Notes under the pieces: generated by a model
Told to the model about the DNA's origin: nothing
The model's database searches: none
The model's input: the letters and a program-made list of their open reading frames with translations, nothing else
Position numbers and translations under genes: made by a program
Assembly (NCBI RefSeq): GCF_000380005.1
Contig: NZ_KB904197.1
Span: forward strand, 1-64,000
Length of the DNA stretch: 64,000 nucleotides
Source of the DNA: Streptococcus didelphis DSM 15616
Lineage (GTDB): Bacteria; Bacillota; Bacilli; Lactobacillales; Streptococcaceae
Direction of reading: 5' to 3'
Shown: positions 39,895 through 49,690 of the stretch, one piece after another
Position numbering within the stretch: position 1 is the first letter of the stretch
How the letters are laid out: each line of letters opens with the position of its first letter

Positions 39895-40968
39895 TTAATC
39901 TTCCTTTGTTTTAGAGCATATATCAGCTCTTAACAAGTCATAGAATAGATCAGGTGATTTAATTTCTTTAGAATCAGCCATTTTCGCTATAAAAGAATCC
40001 TTATGAAGAGATAAATAGTTAATTTCTTTATCCAGATTTTCAATGGTTAAATTCTCTTCAGCTATTTGTCTTGCATAGCCATGTTGCTCAAAATAATCTG
40101 CGTTTTCCAACTGATCTCCTCGACTTGCCTCTTTTCCAAGTGGAACAATAAGATGTAATTTTTGCATGGCTAAAAGTTCAAATAAGGTATTGGAACCACC
40201 TCGGGTAATAACAATATCGGCTATACCCATCAAGGGTTGGTAAAGATCAGTTACATAATCTACTCTGAGCAAGTTTTTCTGACTGGTATTTAAAGTAGAA
40301 TCACCTGTAATATTAATGACATTATATTTCTCAGTCAAGACCTTATTGTCACTAATAAAATGATTGAAAACACTGGCACCAGCAGATCCACCAATGAATA
40401 AGAGGGTTTTTAAAGTAGGATCAAATTGACTCGTAATAGCTTGTGCCTGATTCTTTCCATCTGCAAGTTTTTTAACCTTAGTCACAGCCCCAATATGTTT
40501 GATATTTTGAACTGCTGTTTTTTGCTCAAAAGTTGTATAAAGGGTAGTTGCAAATTTAGAAGCAATTTTATTAGCTAGGCCCATTGATAAGTCTGATTCA
40601 TGAACAAAAACAGGAAGACCTAAGAGCTTTGATGCTATTACAGGAGGGACTGAAACAAATCCTCCTTTAGAAAACAAGGCTTTAGGTCTAATTTTCGCAA
40701 TAATAAACAAGGATTGAAGTAGACCAAATCCAACCTTAAAAAAGTCCATTACATTTTGCCAAGAAAAATAACGCCTTAATTTCCCAGTCTGTATGGAATG
40801 AAAATGGACTACTAATCCTGATTTTTCGATTTCTTTAAATTCAATACCATTTTTATCGCCAATATAGTGAATTTCCCAACCATCTTTGATAAACTTAGGC
40901 ATCAAAATAAGATTTAAAGTAACATGACCAACAGTTCCACCACCAGTAAACAAAATCTTTTTAGCCAT
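39895..40968 (-). CDS. murG: UDP-GlcNAc--undecaprenyl-PP-MurNAc-pentapeptide GlcNAc transferase
   Basis: MurG converts lipid I to lipid II on the inner membrane face. The 357 aa show the G-loop [14 protein letters not shown] at the N-terminus, [14 protein letters not shown], the second G-loop [12 protein letters not shown] and the UDP-GlcNAc site [11 protein letters not shown]. It overlaps murD by 8 nt. The His after GTVG and Ser-Glu contacts are present. Confidence 0.95.
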   Translation of the reverse strand: MAKKILFTGGGTVGHVTLNLILMPKFIKDGWEIHYIGDKNGIEFKEIEKSGLVVHFHSIQTGKLRRYFSWQNVMDFFKVGFGLLQSLFIIAKIRPKALFSKGGFVSVPPVIASKLLGLPVFVHESDLSMGLANKIASKFATTLYTTFEQKTAVQNIKHIGAVTKVKKLADGKNQAQAITSQFDPTLKTLLFIGGSAGASVFNHFISDNKVLTEKYNVINITGDSTLNTSQKNLLRVDYVTDLYQPLMGIADIVITRGGSNTLFELLAMQKLHLIVPLGKEASRGDQLENADYFEQHGYARQIAEENLTIENLDKEINYLSLHKDSFIAKMADSKEIKSPDLFYDLLRADICSKTKED

Positions 40969-42325
40969 TAGACTGCTCCTTCAACGCTTGGAAGGTAGCT
41001 ATAAATTCATCTCCACGAACTTCAAAATTAGCATACATATCCCAACTAGCATTAGCTGGGCTTAAAAGGATAATATCACCTGCTTGAGCTATTTCAAAAG
41101 CAGTTTTTGTTGCATCAGCTACATCCTGCGCCTCAAGGTAAGATACCTCTACATTTTTAGCTGCTCGTTTCATACGCTCAGCTGATTGTCCTAAAATAAC
41201 CATTTTTTTAAGGCCTCTAATGGCAGGGACAAGTTCATCAAATTCATTTCCTCTGTCAAGCCCACCAGCAATAAGAATAACCTTACTATTATCAAAACCT
41301 GATAAGGCATTTTGGCAAGCTAAAATATTAGTTGACTTACTATCATTATAAAAGCTCACGTGATTGATGTCTCCAAGATTTTGCAGACGGTGCTTAACAC
41401 CTCCAAAACTAGCAATACTTTCAGCAATTAAGTGATTTTCTATTCCTGATAATTTTCCCACTGCAATTGTTGCTAAGGCATTTTCAATATTATGCAAGCC
41501 AGGTACACCAATCTCTGAAGCTTTCATGATGCATTCACCTTTAAAATAGAGATTTCCACCTTGTAAATAGGCACCTTCCACCTTATGCTTTCTTGAAAAA
41601 AAGACAATAGTAGCATCGGTTTTCTTAGCTAACTGACTAGATAAATCTTGGTCAGCATTTAAAATAAGAAAATCATCAGAAGTCATGTTAGATTGAATAT
41701 TCCATTTAGCCTGTATATAGTTTTCAAAACTTCCATGATAGTCAAGATGACTTGGCATTAAGTTTGTAATCACAGCTATATGAGGATGGAACTTTGAGAT
41801 CCCCATTAGTTGAAAAGAAGATAATTCCATAACTAATTGATCATCTTCTTTAGCTCTGGTAACCACATCAGATGCTGGATAGCCAATATTCCCAGATAAC
41901 AAAGCTGACTGCCCTCCATGATTAAGTACTTCAGCTATCATTGTCGTAGTAGTCGTTTTCCCATTTGATCCTGTGATTGCTATAATTGGAGCCTGTGAAA
42001 CTAAATAGGCTAACTCGACTTCTGTAATTATGGGAATATTTTTTTCAATGGCCTTTTGGACCATTGGATTACTATAAGGAATCCCAGGATTTTTTACTAG
42101 TAACTCAAAATTTTCATCCAATAACTCTAAAGGATGATGACCACAAATAACCTTTATGCCTTCTTCTAATAAGGCTTGGGCAGAAGGATTTTCTTCAAAA
42201 GCCTTGCCATCATTAACAGTAATAATAGCTCCCAGCCGTGCTAATAATCTAGCAGCAGCTAGACCTGATTTTGCTAATCCTAAAATAAGAACCTTCTTAT
42301 TTTTATAATCCGTAATTTTTTTCAT
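40961..42325 (-). CDS. murD: UDP-MurNAc-L-Ala--D-Glu ligase
   Basis: MurD adds D-glutamate to UDP-MurNAc-L-Ala. The start is set at ATG 42325 ([15 protein letters not shown]), matching homologues; a GTG three codons upstream is an alternative. The 454 aa include [13 protein letters not shown], the ATP loop [19 protein letters not shown]-type [18 protein letters not shown] and [11 protein letters not shown]. It is the first gene of murD-murG-divIB with its own promoter. Confidence 0.95.
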   Translation of the reverse strand: MKKITDYKNKKVLILGLAKSGLAAARLLARLGAIITVNDGKAFEENPSAQALLEEGIKVICGHHPLELLDENFELLVKNPGIPYSNPMVQKAIEKNIPIITEVELAYLVSQAPIIAITGSNGKTTTTTMIAEVLNHGGQSALLSGNIGYPASDVVTRAKEDDQLVMELSSFQLMGISKFHPHIAVITNLMPSHLDYHGSFENYIQAKWNIQSNMTSDDFLILNADQDLSSQLAKKTDATIVFFSRKHKVEGAYLQGGNLYFKGECIMKASEIGVPGLHNIENALATIAVGKLSGIENHLIAESIASFGGVKHRLQNLGDINHVSFYNDSKSTNILACQNALSGFDNSKVILIAGGLDRGNEFDELVPAIRGLKKMVILGQSAERMKRAAKNVEVSYLEAQDVADATKTAFEIAQAGDIILLSPANASWDMYANFEVRGDEFIATFQALKEQSNG

Positions 42326-42357
42326 TTTTCCCACTCAATCTATTCTATTACCTTATT

Positions 42358-42386
42358 ATTTTACCTTTATTCTCTAGTATTTTCAA
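42358..42386 (-). promoter_or_regulatory. murD promoter
   Basis: On the minus strand TTGAAA (42386-42381) and TAAAAT (42363-42358) are 17 bp apart, about 33 bp before the start. Confidence 0.7.
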
Positions 42387-42447
42387 GGTTTATCCTCCCT
42401 AGCATAGAGTCTTTAGAGATAGAAATTGAAGCTCTCTGGGCAATAAT

Positions 42448-42480
42448 GAAAGCTAAACTTTTTCAGTCTAGCTTTTTACT
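42448..42480 (-). terminator. Terminator of the DUF3165 gene
   Basis: AAGCTAGAC and GTTTAGCTTT on the minus strand pair with one mismatch around TGAAAAA; the T-run is short, so strength is uncertain. Confidence 0.5.
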
Positions 42481-42486
42481 ATAAAA

Positions 42487-42726
42487 TCATTTTTTAGGCA
42501 TTCTTAAGATGTCCTTTAAAGAGAAATACGCTAAGGCCAGCATTGCAAGAGCAATAAAAAATTCAGGTGGGGTCTGCAATAATTTAACGATACTCATGCC
42601 TGCTAATACTAATAACAAGGCTACCAAGGCTACCAAACCAATCATTGATAAAGTGTTGCGTATACTTGCTGGAGCCATAAACAGATAATAAGAAATTATC
42701 AATATGGCAATAATTAAATAAAACAA
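42487..42726 (-). CDS. DUF3165 family small membrane protein
   Basis: This is a 79-aa protein with about three hydrophobic segments (3-18, 27-48, 55-70) and a short basic C-terminus. It matches DUF3165, a streptococcal family of unknown function. It lies between typA and murD in the same direction. No motif suggests an activity. Confidence 0.7.
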   Translation of the reverse strand: MFYLIIAILIISYYLFMAPASIRNTLSMIGLVALVALLLVLAGMSIVKLLQTPPEFFIALAMLALAYFSLKDILRMPKK

Positions 42727-42796
42727 AATGTGCTCCTCCTCATTATCCCTAGCTAGTTTATTACTTATCTATAAGGAAAAGTGCCAGGACGCAAAA

Positions 42797-42836
42797 AGAT
42801 CTTTAAAAAGTGTCCCTTTTAAAAATCTTTTAGAGT
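42797..42836 (-). terminator. typA terminator
   Basis: AAAAGATCTTTAAAAAG and CTTTTAAAAATCTTTT form a long imperfect AT-rich stem around TGTCC, followed on the minus strand by CTTTTTG. Confidence 0.55.
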
Positions 42837-42841
42837 AATGC

Positions 42842-44683
42842 TTATTCAGCAGATTTTTTCTTTTTGTTAGCTTTATCACGCGCTGCTTTATTTAAAATTT
42901 GTTTACGTAAACGAATTGATTCTGGTGTAACTTCCATATATTCATCATCATTCAAGAATTCTAATGATTCTTCTAGAGTTAAAATACGTGGTGTTTTAAT
43001 AACTGATGTTTGGTCTTTATTAGCAGAACGCACATTTGTCATTTGTTTGGCAGTTGTCACATTAACTCCCAAGTCGTTATCACGTGAATGTTCACCAATG
43101 ATCATTCCTTCATAAACTTCTGTTCCTGGATTAACAAAGATGGTTCCGCGTTCCTCAACACGCATGATTGAGTAAGTCGTTGCCTTACCTTGATCGATAG
43201 AAACAAGAGCACCACGATGACGTCCACCAATTTCACCTGCAACAAGAGGTAGGTACTGATCAAAGGTATGATTCATAATACCGTATCCACGTGTCATAGA
43301 TAAGAATTCAGTTGAATAGCCAATTAAACCACGGGCTGGAATCAAGAAAATCAAACGGGTTTGACCATTACCAACCATTTGCATATCAAGCATATCACCC
43401 TTACGTTCTGAAAGTGACTGGATAATGGCACCTTGGAATTCTTCAGGTGTATCAATTTGAACACGTTCAAAAGGTTCCATTTTAACACCGTCAATTTCTT
43501 TAATGATAACTTCTGGACGTGACACCTGTAATTCATAACCTTCACGACGCATTGTTTCAATAAGAATAGATAAGTGAAGTTCACCACGACCTGATACAGT
43601 CCATTTATCTGGAGAATCTGTTGGATCAACGCGTAAAGAAACGTCTGTTTGTAATTCTGCTAGTAGACGTTCTTCAATTTTGCGAGAAGTTACCCATTTT
43701 CCTTCACGACCAGCAAATGGTGAATTATTAACCAAGAAAGTCATTTGAAGGGTTGGTTCATCAATACGTAAAATTGGAAGTGGATCAATAGCATTTGTAG
43801 GAGTGATTGTTTCGCCAACAAAGATATCTTCCATACCTGATACAGCAATCAAATCTCCTGCTTTTGCTTCTTGGATTTCACGACGTTCCAAACCAAAGAA
43901 ACCAAATAATTTGGTAACACGGAAGTTTTTAGTTGTCCCATCTAATTTAGAAAGGGTAACATTATCGCCTACTTTAATTGTTCCGCGGAATACACGTCCA
44001 ATACCAATACGTCCTACAAAGTCATTGTAGTCAAGGAGTGATACTTGAAACTGGAGTGGCTCTTCTGAATTATCTTTTGGAGCTGGAATATGGTCAATAA
44101 TGGTATCAAAAACGGGTTCCATTGTATGTTCTTGGTCAGCAGGATCATCAGAAAGTGAAGATGTACCATTAATAGCTGAAGCATAAACTACAGGAAATTC
44201 TAATTGCTCATCATCTGCACCAAGCTCAATGAAAAGTTCAAGAACTTCATCTACTACTTCTGCAGGACGAGCTGATGGTTTATCAATTTTATTGACAACA
44301 ACAATAGGAATTAAGTCTTGTTCCAATGCTTTTTTCAAAACAAAACGTGTCTGTGGCATTGTTCCTTCATAGGCATCAACGACAAGAACAACCCCATCAA
44401 CCATTTTCATAATCCGTTCAACTTCACCACCAAAGTCCGCATGTCCTGGTGTATCCATGATGTTAATACGAACGTCATTATAAGCAACAGCAGTATTTTT
44501 AGCGAGAATTGTGATACCACGCTCTTTTTCAAGATCGTTTGAATCCATTGCTCTTTCTTGAAGCTCTTTACGCTCATCAAGTGTATGGGACTGTTTTAAT
44601 AGCTCATCAACTAGTGTTGTTTTCCCGTGGTCAACGTGAGCGATGATGGCAACGTTGCGGATATCTTCTCTTAATTGTGTCAT
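42842..44683 (-). CDS. typA: Ribosome-associated GTPase TypA/BipA
   Basis: TypA is a translational GTPase of the EF-G family that aids 50S assembly and stress adaptation. The start at 44683 ([10 protein letters not shown]) has GAGG 5 nt upstream; an ATG six codons earlier contains that SD inside its own frame and is rejected. The 613 aa include [10 protein letters not shown] (about 15-24), [22 protein letters not shown] and the BipA C-terminal domain. It has its own extended -10 TGTTATACT about 25 nt upstream of the SD. Confidence 0.96.
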   Translation of the reverse strand: MTQLREDIRNVAIIAHVDHGKTTLVDELLKQSHTLDERKELQERAMDSNDLEKERGITILAKNTAVAYNDVRINIMDTPGHADFGGEVERIMKMVDGVVLVVDAYEGTMPQTRFVLKKALEQDLIPIVVVNKIDKPSARPAEVVDEVLELFIELGADDEQLEFPVVYASAINGTSSLSDDPADQEHTMEPVFDTIIDHIPAPKDNSEEPLQFQVSLLDYNDFVGRIGIGRVFRGTIKVGDNVTLSKLDGTTKNFRVTKLFGFFGLERREIQEAKAGDLIAVSGMEDIFVGETITPTNAIDPLPILRIDEPTLQMTFLVNNSPFAGREGKWVTSRKIEERLLAELQTDVSLRVDPTDSPDKWTVSGRGELHLSILIETMRREGYELQVSRPEVIIKEIDGVKMEPFERVQIDTPEEFQGAIIQSLSERKGDMLDMQMVGNGQTRLIFLIPARGLIGYSTEFLSMTRGYGIMNHTFDQYLPLVAGEIGGRHRGALVSIDQGKATTYSIMRVEERGTIFVNPGTEVYEGMIIGEHSRDNDLGVNVTTAKQMTNVRSANKDQTSVIKTPRILTLEESLEFLNDDEYMEVTPESIRLRKQILNKAARDKANKKKKSAE

Positions 44684-44821
44684 TTTTTCCTCTTGTAACA
44701 TATTTATTTTTAACTAAATAAGTATAACATGCCTTGAAGTCTTTTGCACGTATTTTTAATAATACCTATTATATAAACGTTTTCAGCCGCATGTTTTCCC
44801 TTTTTAGCTTAGAGTAATTAT

Positions 44822-44858
44822 AAAAAGAGAAACCACATTTTCGTGATTTCTCTTTGTT
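44822..44858 (-). terminator. Terminator after the rhodanese gene
   Basis: AAGAGAAATCAC and GTGGTTTCTCTT on the minus strand pair with one wobble, followed by a T-run. The plus side also has a T-rich tail. Confidence 0.85.
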
Positions 44859-44869
44859 TTCTATGATTC

Positions 44870-45250
44870 TTATTTTGTTTTTCCATCCCAATAATCGATA
44901 CCATTTTTTAAGAGATATAAATCTGTATAGCCTGCTTTTTTTAATTTCTTAACAGCTCTGGGTGCTAAGCGACTGTTAGCATTCTCATATAAGAGAATGG
45001 GCTTATCTTTCCTGAGCGATTTCATAGCAGCATTGAATTGTTGATAAGGAAAATTACGTGCTCCTAAAATATGCTTATTCTGAAAAGCTCTTGGATCTCT
45101 TAAATCAATTATCTGACTATAGAGCATCATTTCTTTGAAGGTTGCATTATCAATTTGCTTGGCCATTCTTTTAAAAGAAAAATAATTCCATGTAAAATAA
45201 GCAATTACAGCGATAAGAACTAGCCAACCTAGTAATACAAATGGTGACAT
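44870..45250 (-). CDS. Membrane-anchored rhodanese-like protein lacking the catalytic cysteine
   Basis: The 126 aa have one N-terminal TM (about 4-22) and a cytoplasmic rhodanese fold with IIDLRDPRAFQNKHILGARNFP (split at the H, about 47-68). In active rhodaneses the loop reads YC..G.R; here it is YENANSR (88-94), with Glu89 where the cysteine should be. Sulfur transfer is therefore unlikely and a binding or scaffolding role is inferred. It follows glk by 10 bp, an arrangement common in streptococci. Confidence 0.85.
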   Translation of the reverse strand: MSPFVLLGWLVLIAVIAYFTWNYFSFKRMAKQIDNATFKEMMLYSQIIDLRDPRAFQNKHILGARNFPYQQFNAAMKSLRKDKPILLYENANSRLAPRAVKKLKKAGYTDLYLLKNGIDYWDGKTK

Positions 45251-45260
45251 AACTATTCTC

Positions 45261-46232
45261 CTATTTTGTTAAAAATTGTTTGGCAAGGCTAGCTGCCCCA
45301 ATAATTCCTGCATCATTTCCCAACTTAGCAATCTTAATTTGAGTAGAAAGTTTAACTTGCGGAAAGGTAAATTTAAGGAAATACTGTTCAATACGGGACC
45401 GTAAAAACTCCCCTGCTGCAGATACTCCTCCACCAATAACAATAGAGTCTGGATTTAAAATATTGGCAATATTAGCTGAGGCTAAACCAAGGTAAAAACT
45501 AACTTTTTCAACAACTGAATTGGCAAAGGAATCACCAGACTCTGCTGCAACAAAAATATCTTTACTTGTAATATTTTCCCCATTATCAATTGCAGCTTTG
45601 ATCTGTGAGCTACCTTCATAGGCTTCTGCTAATAACCTTGCTACTTTCACTACTCCAGTAGCAGAAGCAACTGTTTCTAAACACCCATAAGAACCACAAG
45701 TGCAAGCAAAACCATTTATAGGCTCTACAATCATGTGGCCAATTTCTCCTCCAGCACCAGCTACGCCATGAATAAGGTTGCCATCGGCTATAATACCTCC
45801 ACCAACACCTGTTCCTAGGGTCATGAAAACAACGTCTGGGTTATTATTACCAGCACCTATCCAACCTTCTCCTAGAGCAGCAACATTGGCATCATTATCA
45901 ATGGAAAAAGGAATTCCAACTTCCTTTTCAATTATAGAACCGACTTCTTGTTTTTCTTTCCAATTTAAATTAAAGGCTCCAGTTACTGTATTTTCTTGAC
46001 GATCAACTGCACCAGGAGAGCCCATACCAATACCGATAAAATCTTCCTTTGATAAGCCATACATATCAAGTCGATGTTTTATAGAGGCAATAATATCTGG
46101 CACGATATGTTTCCCAGCATCTAAGGTATTTGTCTCGATAGCCCATTTTTCCTGAACTTCACCCTCTAAGGTTAGTATCCCAAACTTTACAGTTGTACCA
46201 CCTAAATCAATCCCCAATAATTTACGACTCAT
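45261..46232 (-). CDS. glk: ROK family glucokinase
   Basis: Glk phosphorylates glucose with ATP and may contribute to catabolite control. The 323 aa show LLGIDLGGTTVKFG (ATP phosphate site), IDNDANVAALGE, GTGVGGGII, the ROK zinc motif CTCGSYGCLE and the catalytic aspartate in NDAN. It overlaps yqgQ by 11 nt and precedes the rhodanese gene. Confidence 0.94.
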   Translation of the reverse strand: MSRKLLGIDLGGTTVKFGILTLEGEVQEKWAIETNTLDAGKHIVPDIIASIKHRLDMYGLSKEDFIGIGMGSPGAVDRQENTVTGAFNLNWKEKQEVGSIIEKEVGIPFSIDNDANVAALGEGWIGAGNNNPDVVFMTLGTGVGGGIIADGNLIHGVAGAGGEIGHMIVEPINGFACTCGSYGCLETVASATGVVKVARLLAEAYEGSSQIKAAIDNGENITSKDIFVAAESGDSFANSVVEKVSFYLGLASANIANILNPDSIVIGGGVSAAGEFLRSRIEQYFLKFTFPQVKLSTQIKIAKLGNDAGIIGAASLAKQFLTK

Positions 46233-46440
46233 TTTCCTGTCCTTCTTTTTCTAATTCTATTCTATGTTCTTGTCTTAAAACCAATTCTGCTCTTAAGTAT
46301 TCTGACTTTTCTATTAAACCCTTGTCATAGATTCTTTTAAGCTCAATTTTCATCATTTCAATATCATACAGGCGTTTACCCATATAAATATAGATTCCAA
46401 AATTTTTAAGCAACTGTTGCACATCATATAATGTTTTCAT
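46222..46440 (-). CDS. yqgQ: YqgQ family protein (DUF910)
   Basis: This is a 72-aa all-helical protein starting MKTLYDVQQLLKNFGIYIYM, characteristic of the YqgQ family. A three-helix bundle that may bind single-stranded nucleic acid has been proposed from structure; function is unproven. It is conserved upstream of glk in Firmicutes and begins the yqgQ-glk-rhodanese operon. Confidence 0.85.
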   Translation of the reverse strand: MKTLYDVQQLLKNFGIYIYMGKRLYDIEMMKIELKRIYDKGLIEKSEYLRAELVLRQEHRIELEKEGQENES

Positions 46441-46521
46441 AGTAAGTAAATTTTAGCAGAAAAGAAGAGGTATTTCAAGATATTTACGCAATCGCTTTCT
46501 CTATTTTCAGAAAAATTCCAC

Positions 46522-46550
46522 TTAAAAAGCCTGACTTTAATCAGGCTCTG
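46522..46550 (-). terminator. dps terminator
   Basis: AGCCTGA (46528-46534) pairs with TCAGGCT (46541-46547); T-rich tail on the minus strand. Confidence 0.85.
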
Positions 46551-46556
46551 GTAGAC

Positions 46557-47087
46557 TTAGTCAAGTTCTGGATTATGTCCAAGCTCTGCTTGAAGCATCC
46601 AAATTGTTTTTTCAATTTCGGTCTTAGAAGTTGTAAAAATATCATTTGTAGGATCATTGTGCTCTTCTTCAGTTACTTCTAATCCAACTTGATAAAGTTT
46701 ATTGAGATAAGTATAAACTTCTACTAATCTTTCAAGATGATCTGGAATTTTTTTCTTAAATGTTCCTGGAGTTTCTTCTAATAAAGAATGGTCATCAAAT
46801 TCTTTCAAGGTAGAATAAGGGGCGCCACCAATAGTAATCAAGTGTTCGCTCATAACATCTAAGTCTTCGTTTAGGCTATCCATTAATTCATCCATTTTTG
46901 GATGTAAATAAAAGAAGCCAGGTCCACGCATATACCAATGCACTTGATGAACAATTGATGCAGCTTTAGAAAGGTCTGCTACTGCCTGATTTAAAATCGC
47001 TTTTGTTTTCTTATTTTTACTATCTTCTGAAGCTGAATAAGCCTTCTCAATGGATTGATAAATTTTATCTACTACTGCGTCTGTCAT
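46557..47087 (-). CDS. dpr: Dps-like peroxide resistance protein (Dpr)
   Basis: Dpr is a dodecameric ferritin-like cage that oxidises and stores iron with H2O2, protecting catalase-less streptococci. The 176 aa carry the inter-subunit ferroxidase residues in [23 protein letters not shown] (the H of VHW, the H-x-x-x-D, split here) and the E of [14 protein letters not shown]. Monocistronic with terminator. I found no full Per box in its leader, unlike pmtA; an inverted repeat GTAGGA/TCCTAC (47130-47151) lies there instead. Confidence 0.92.
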   Translation of the reverse strand: MTDAVVDKIYQSIEKAYSASEDSKNKKTKAILNQAVADLSKAASIVHQVHWYMRGPGFFYLHPKMDELMDSLNEDLDVMSEHLITIGGAPYSTLKEFDDHSLLEETPGTFKKKIPDHLERLVEVYTYLNKLYQVGLEVTEEEHNDPTNDIFTTSKTEIEKTIWMLQAELGHNPELD

Positions 47088-47129
47088 AATGTTACTCCTT
47101 TTCTATGTAATAAACAAGAAACATAGTAG

Positions 47130-47151
47130 GTAGGACAAACTTTTATCCTAC
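47130..47151. repeat. Inverted repeat in the dpr leader
   Basis: GTAGGA (47130-47135) and TCCTAC (47146-47151) flank a 10-nt spacer about 45-65 bp upstream of the dpr start. No convincing promoter hexamers were found around it; it may be an operator or an mRNA hairpin. Confidence 0.45.
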
Positions 47152-47263
47152 TTTCTATACTTTTTGTAGGGTGGTAAAATTTTTTAAGAAAGAATCCTTC
47201 TTATTTACCTTCTAATCTAATTTTACTCTTAAAAGAAAAAGTTTTCAATTTTTTTGGTTTCTT

Positions 47264-47271
47264 TTCGGATA
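47264..47271 (+). promoter_or_regulatory. Cin-box-like element before the prepilin peptidase
   Basis: TTCGGATA (47264-47271) differs at two positions from the SigX/ComX box TACGAATA and is preceded by a T-rich tract. It lies only 7 nt before the ATG, closer than usual. A candidate only. Confidence 0.4.
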
Positions 47272-47278
47272 ATAAGTT

Positions 47279-47929
47279 ATGATTACAATTTTATTCTTTT
47301 TCCTAGGAACCTGTCTTGGTTCCTTTTTAGGATTAGTATTTTATCGCTATCCTGAAAAATCTATTATTCTACCAAAAAGTTATTGTGATACCTGTTCACA
47401 CCCTCTACGTTATAGAGACCTTATTCCTATTTTCTCATATTTATTAAATCGGGCTAAGTGTCCATTTTGTCATACAAAAGTAAGGATTTTATACCTTTTT
47501 ATTGAAGTATTTTGTGGTGTTTCTTTTTTACTAGCCCACTATCAGCTTGGCTTATCCTGGGTTGAAACTTTTGTCTTATATATTTCTCTTCTACTGAGTT
47601 TATATGACTGTCAAAGCTATTCTTATCCTTTTTTGTTATGGATACTATTTACCCTAAGCTTGTTAGTATTGTTTCCCTTTACCTTACTTTCTTTCATCTT
47701 TTTATTACTTGCTTTTCTAGCAAGGTTAAAGTCTGGCTTTATCGGTAGTGGGGACTTCTTGTATTTAGCTAGTCTAGCGCTGGTTTTTGATCTGGAAAAG
47801 ATTTTATGGATTGTCCAAATAGCTAGTAGTTTGGGAATTTTTTACTGTTTAATTTTCCGTAAAAAGCGTCTTCCTTTAATTCCTTTTTTAACTTTTGCAG
47901 TCTTAATTATTAGTTTTATAACAAACTAA
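47279..47929 (+). CDS. comC: Late-competence prepilin peptidase
   Basis: This aspartic membrane protease cleaves and methylates type IV pilin-like ComG proteins for DNA uptake (also called cilC or pilD). The 216 aa have about seven TM segments, cytoplasmic zinc cysteines CDTC (36-39) and CPFC (61-64), and the two catalytic aspartates at Asp110 (SLYDCQ) and Asp159 (GSGDF). It is a lone plus-strand gene among minus-strand neighbours. No SD is seen before the ATG, so the transcript may be nearly leaderless if the cin-box-like site is used. The whole enzyme appears intact. Confidence 0.88.
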   Translation: MITILFFFLGTCLGSFLGLVFYRYPEKSIILPKSYCDTCSHPLRYRDLIPIFSYLLNRAKCPFCHTKVRILYLFIEVFCGVSFLLAHYQLGLSWVETFVLYISLLLSLYDCQSYSYPFLLWILFTLSLLVLFPFTLLSFIFLLLAFLARLKSGFIGSGDFLYLASLALVFDLEKILWIVQIASSLGIFYCLIFRKKRLPLIPFLTFAVLIISFITN

Positions 47930-47944
47930 AAACAAGCAAGAATT

Positions 47945-49690
47945 CTAGTTGTTTTCCATCATACCAGCCTGTAATTGATACATCCTGTAATAACTTCCTT
48001 TTTTTGCGATCAGTTCGTCATGAGAACCCCTTTCAATAATTTTTCCTTTATCCAAGACATAGATACAATTAGCATCTTGGATAGTTGAGAGCCTATGAGC
48101 AATAGCAATTGTTGTTCGACCTTTTCTCATTTTTGCTAAAGAGTTTTGAACAATTTCTTCCGTTGCAGAATCAATATTGGCAGTAGCTTCATCAAGGATT
48201 AGAATCTTAGGCTTACTAGCTACTGTTCTTGCAAAGGCTAGTAATTGTCTTTGACCTGTTGAAAAGCCTGAACCTCTCTCAGTCACTCTTGAATCATATT
48301 GATGGGGTAGCTTTTTAATAAAATAGTCTGCATCCACAAATTGAGCTGCTTCATAAACTTCTTGATAACTAATATCTTGATACATCTTAATGTTTGAAGC
48401 AATGGTTCCATGATATAAAAAGGGATCTTGTAAAACTAATCCAATAGAGCTTCTCAGAGACTCTTGACTGTAATTGCGAATATCTATACCATCTAAGAGA
48501 ATTTGACCCTTTTGAAACTCATAAAAGCGCATAAAAACATTAATAATAGATGATTTCCCAGAGCCTGTGGAACCTACAAAAGCAATGGTTTCTCCTTTCT
48601 TTACTGTGAAAGATATATCCTTAAGGATTTGCTCTTGTCCATCGTATGAAAAAGAAACATTTTTAAATTCAATATTTCCTTCACTAACTTCAAGTTCTTG
48701 ATTTGCTTGTTTAGGTTCATAATTCTTCTCATCAATTAATTGAAAAACACGTGCAGCAGATACCATTGAGGTTTGTAAAGTAGAAAAATTTTGAGTTACT
48801 TCAATTAATGGGTCAAAGAGACGATTAATATATTGAATGAAAGCATACATCACTCCAGCAGTAAGACCACTATCTATACCTTTAAATCCAAAATAAGCCA
48901 TTAAGACAGCATAGGCTAAAAGCTTTAACAAGGACATAGCAGGGCGTAAGAAGATGCTATCTAAAGCAACTGAACGATTCGCATAAACAACATGTTCCCT
49001 ATTAATACTCTCAAATTCCTTTTTCAAACGTTCTTCTTGGCCAAAGGCCTGAATAATTCTAATGCCTTCTATACTTTCTGCCAATTTTGTATTAATATCG
49101 CTTAGTAAACTTCTGGTTTTTGCAATAACAGTTACTGATTTTTTTCGATATAAATTAACCAGAATAAAGATGAATGGTAAGAATAAAACCACAATAGCTG
49201 TTAATTTAGCATCAAGCACTAGCATTGTATAAAGTGTCACTGTAAAGATAAAAAATGCTGAAATAAAGCTGGATAATAAACCTGAAAACATATCACTAAT
49301 CGCTTCTGTATCATTAGTAAGTCTTGAAACAATAGAACCTGAAGGGGTTTTGTCAAAATAGGACATTCCTAATTTTTCCATATTAGCAAAAGCATCTCGT
49401 CTAATATCTCTTACAATACTATAAGAAACCTTTGCAAAGAAAAGATTGCCAAAATACTGCAACAAACTTTGTAAAAGATAAAGCCCATAGTAGCCAAATA
49501 ATATCAAAAAGGCTGTTTGATTAAGTTTTTCTAAATAATGATCAATAAAGTAAGAAGCCATAAGAGGAACTAAGCTTTTGACCACTGTTGTTAATAGCAA
49601 AAGTCCTAGAGCTAATACTGTTAACCACTTATAGGCTTTTAAATAAGATATTAAACGTTTAAAAACCTGCCACTGTGTCTGTTTACTCAT
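47945..49690 (-). CDS. Heterodimeric ABC exporter, consensus-Walker-B subunit
   Basis: This is a half transporter of 581 aa with six N-terminal TM segments and a C-terminal nucleotide-binding domain. The start at 49690 (MSKQTQWQVFKRLI) is chosen because the longer frame lies inside the upstream gene; it overlaps that gene by 8 nt. Walker A is GSTGSGKS, Walker B ILDEATANID with the catalytic Glu, but the signature is degenerate, FSTGQ instead of LSGGQ. The complementary defect is in the partner. This asymmetry defines LmrCD/BmrCD/TM287-288-type pumps. Substrate unknown; drug or lipid export is the family default. Confidence 0.9.
   Translation of the reverse strand: MSKQTQWQVFKRLISYLKAYKWLTVLALGLLLLTTVVKSLVPLMASYFIDHYLEKLNQTAFLILFGYYGLYLLQSLLQYFGNLFFAKVSYSIVRDIRRDAFANMEKLGMSYFDKTPSGSIVSRLTNDTEAISDMFSGLLSSFISAFFIFTVTLYTMLVLDAKLTAIVVLFLPFIFILVNLYRKKSVTVIAKTRSLLSDINTKLAESIEGIRIIQAFGQEERLKKEFESINREHVVYANRSVALDSIFLRPAMSLLKLLAYAVLMAYFGFKGIDSGLTAGVMYAFIQYINRLFDPLIEVTQNFSTLQTSMVSAARVFQLIDEKNYEPKQANQELEVSEGNIEFKNVSFSYDGQEQILKDISFTVKKGETIAFVGSTGSGKSSIINVFMRFYEFQKGQILLDGIDIRNYSQESLRSSIGLVLQDPFLYHGTIASNIKMYQDISYQEVYEAAQFVDADYFIKKLPHQYDSRVTERGSGFSTGQRQLLAFARTVASKPKILILDEATANIDSATEEIVQNSLAKMRKGRTTIAIAHRLSTIQDANCIYVLDKGKIIERGSHDELIAKKGSYYRMYQLQAGMMENN

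Noticed and set aside
47088..47278. Per box upstream of dpr
   Set aside because: The best match, TTAAAAAATTTTACC, fails at several conserved positions, unlike the two clean boxes before pmtA.
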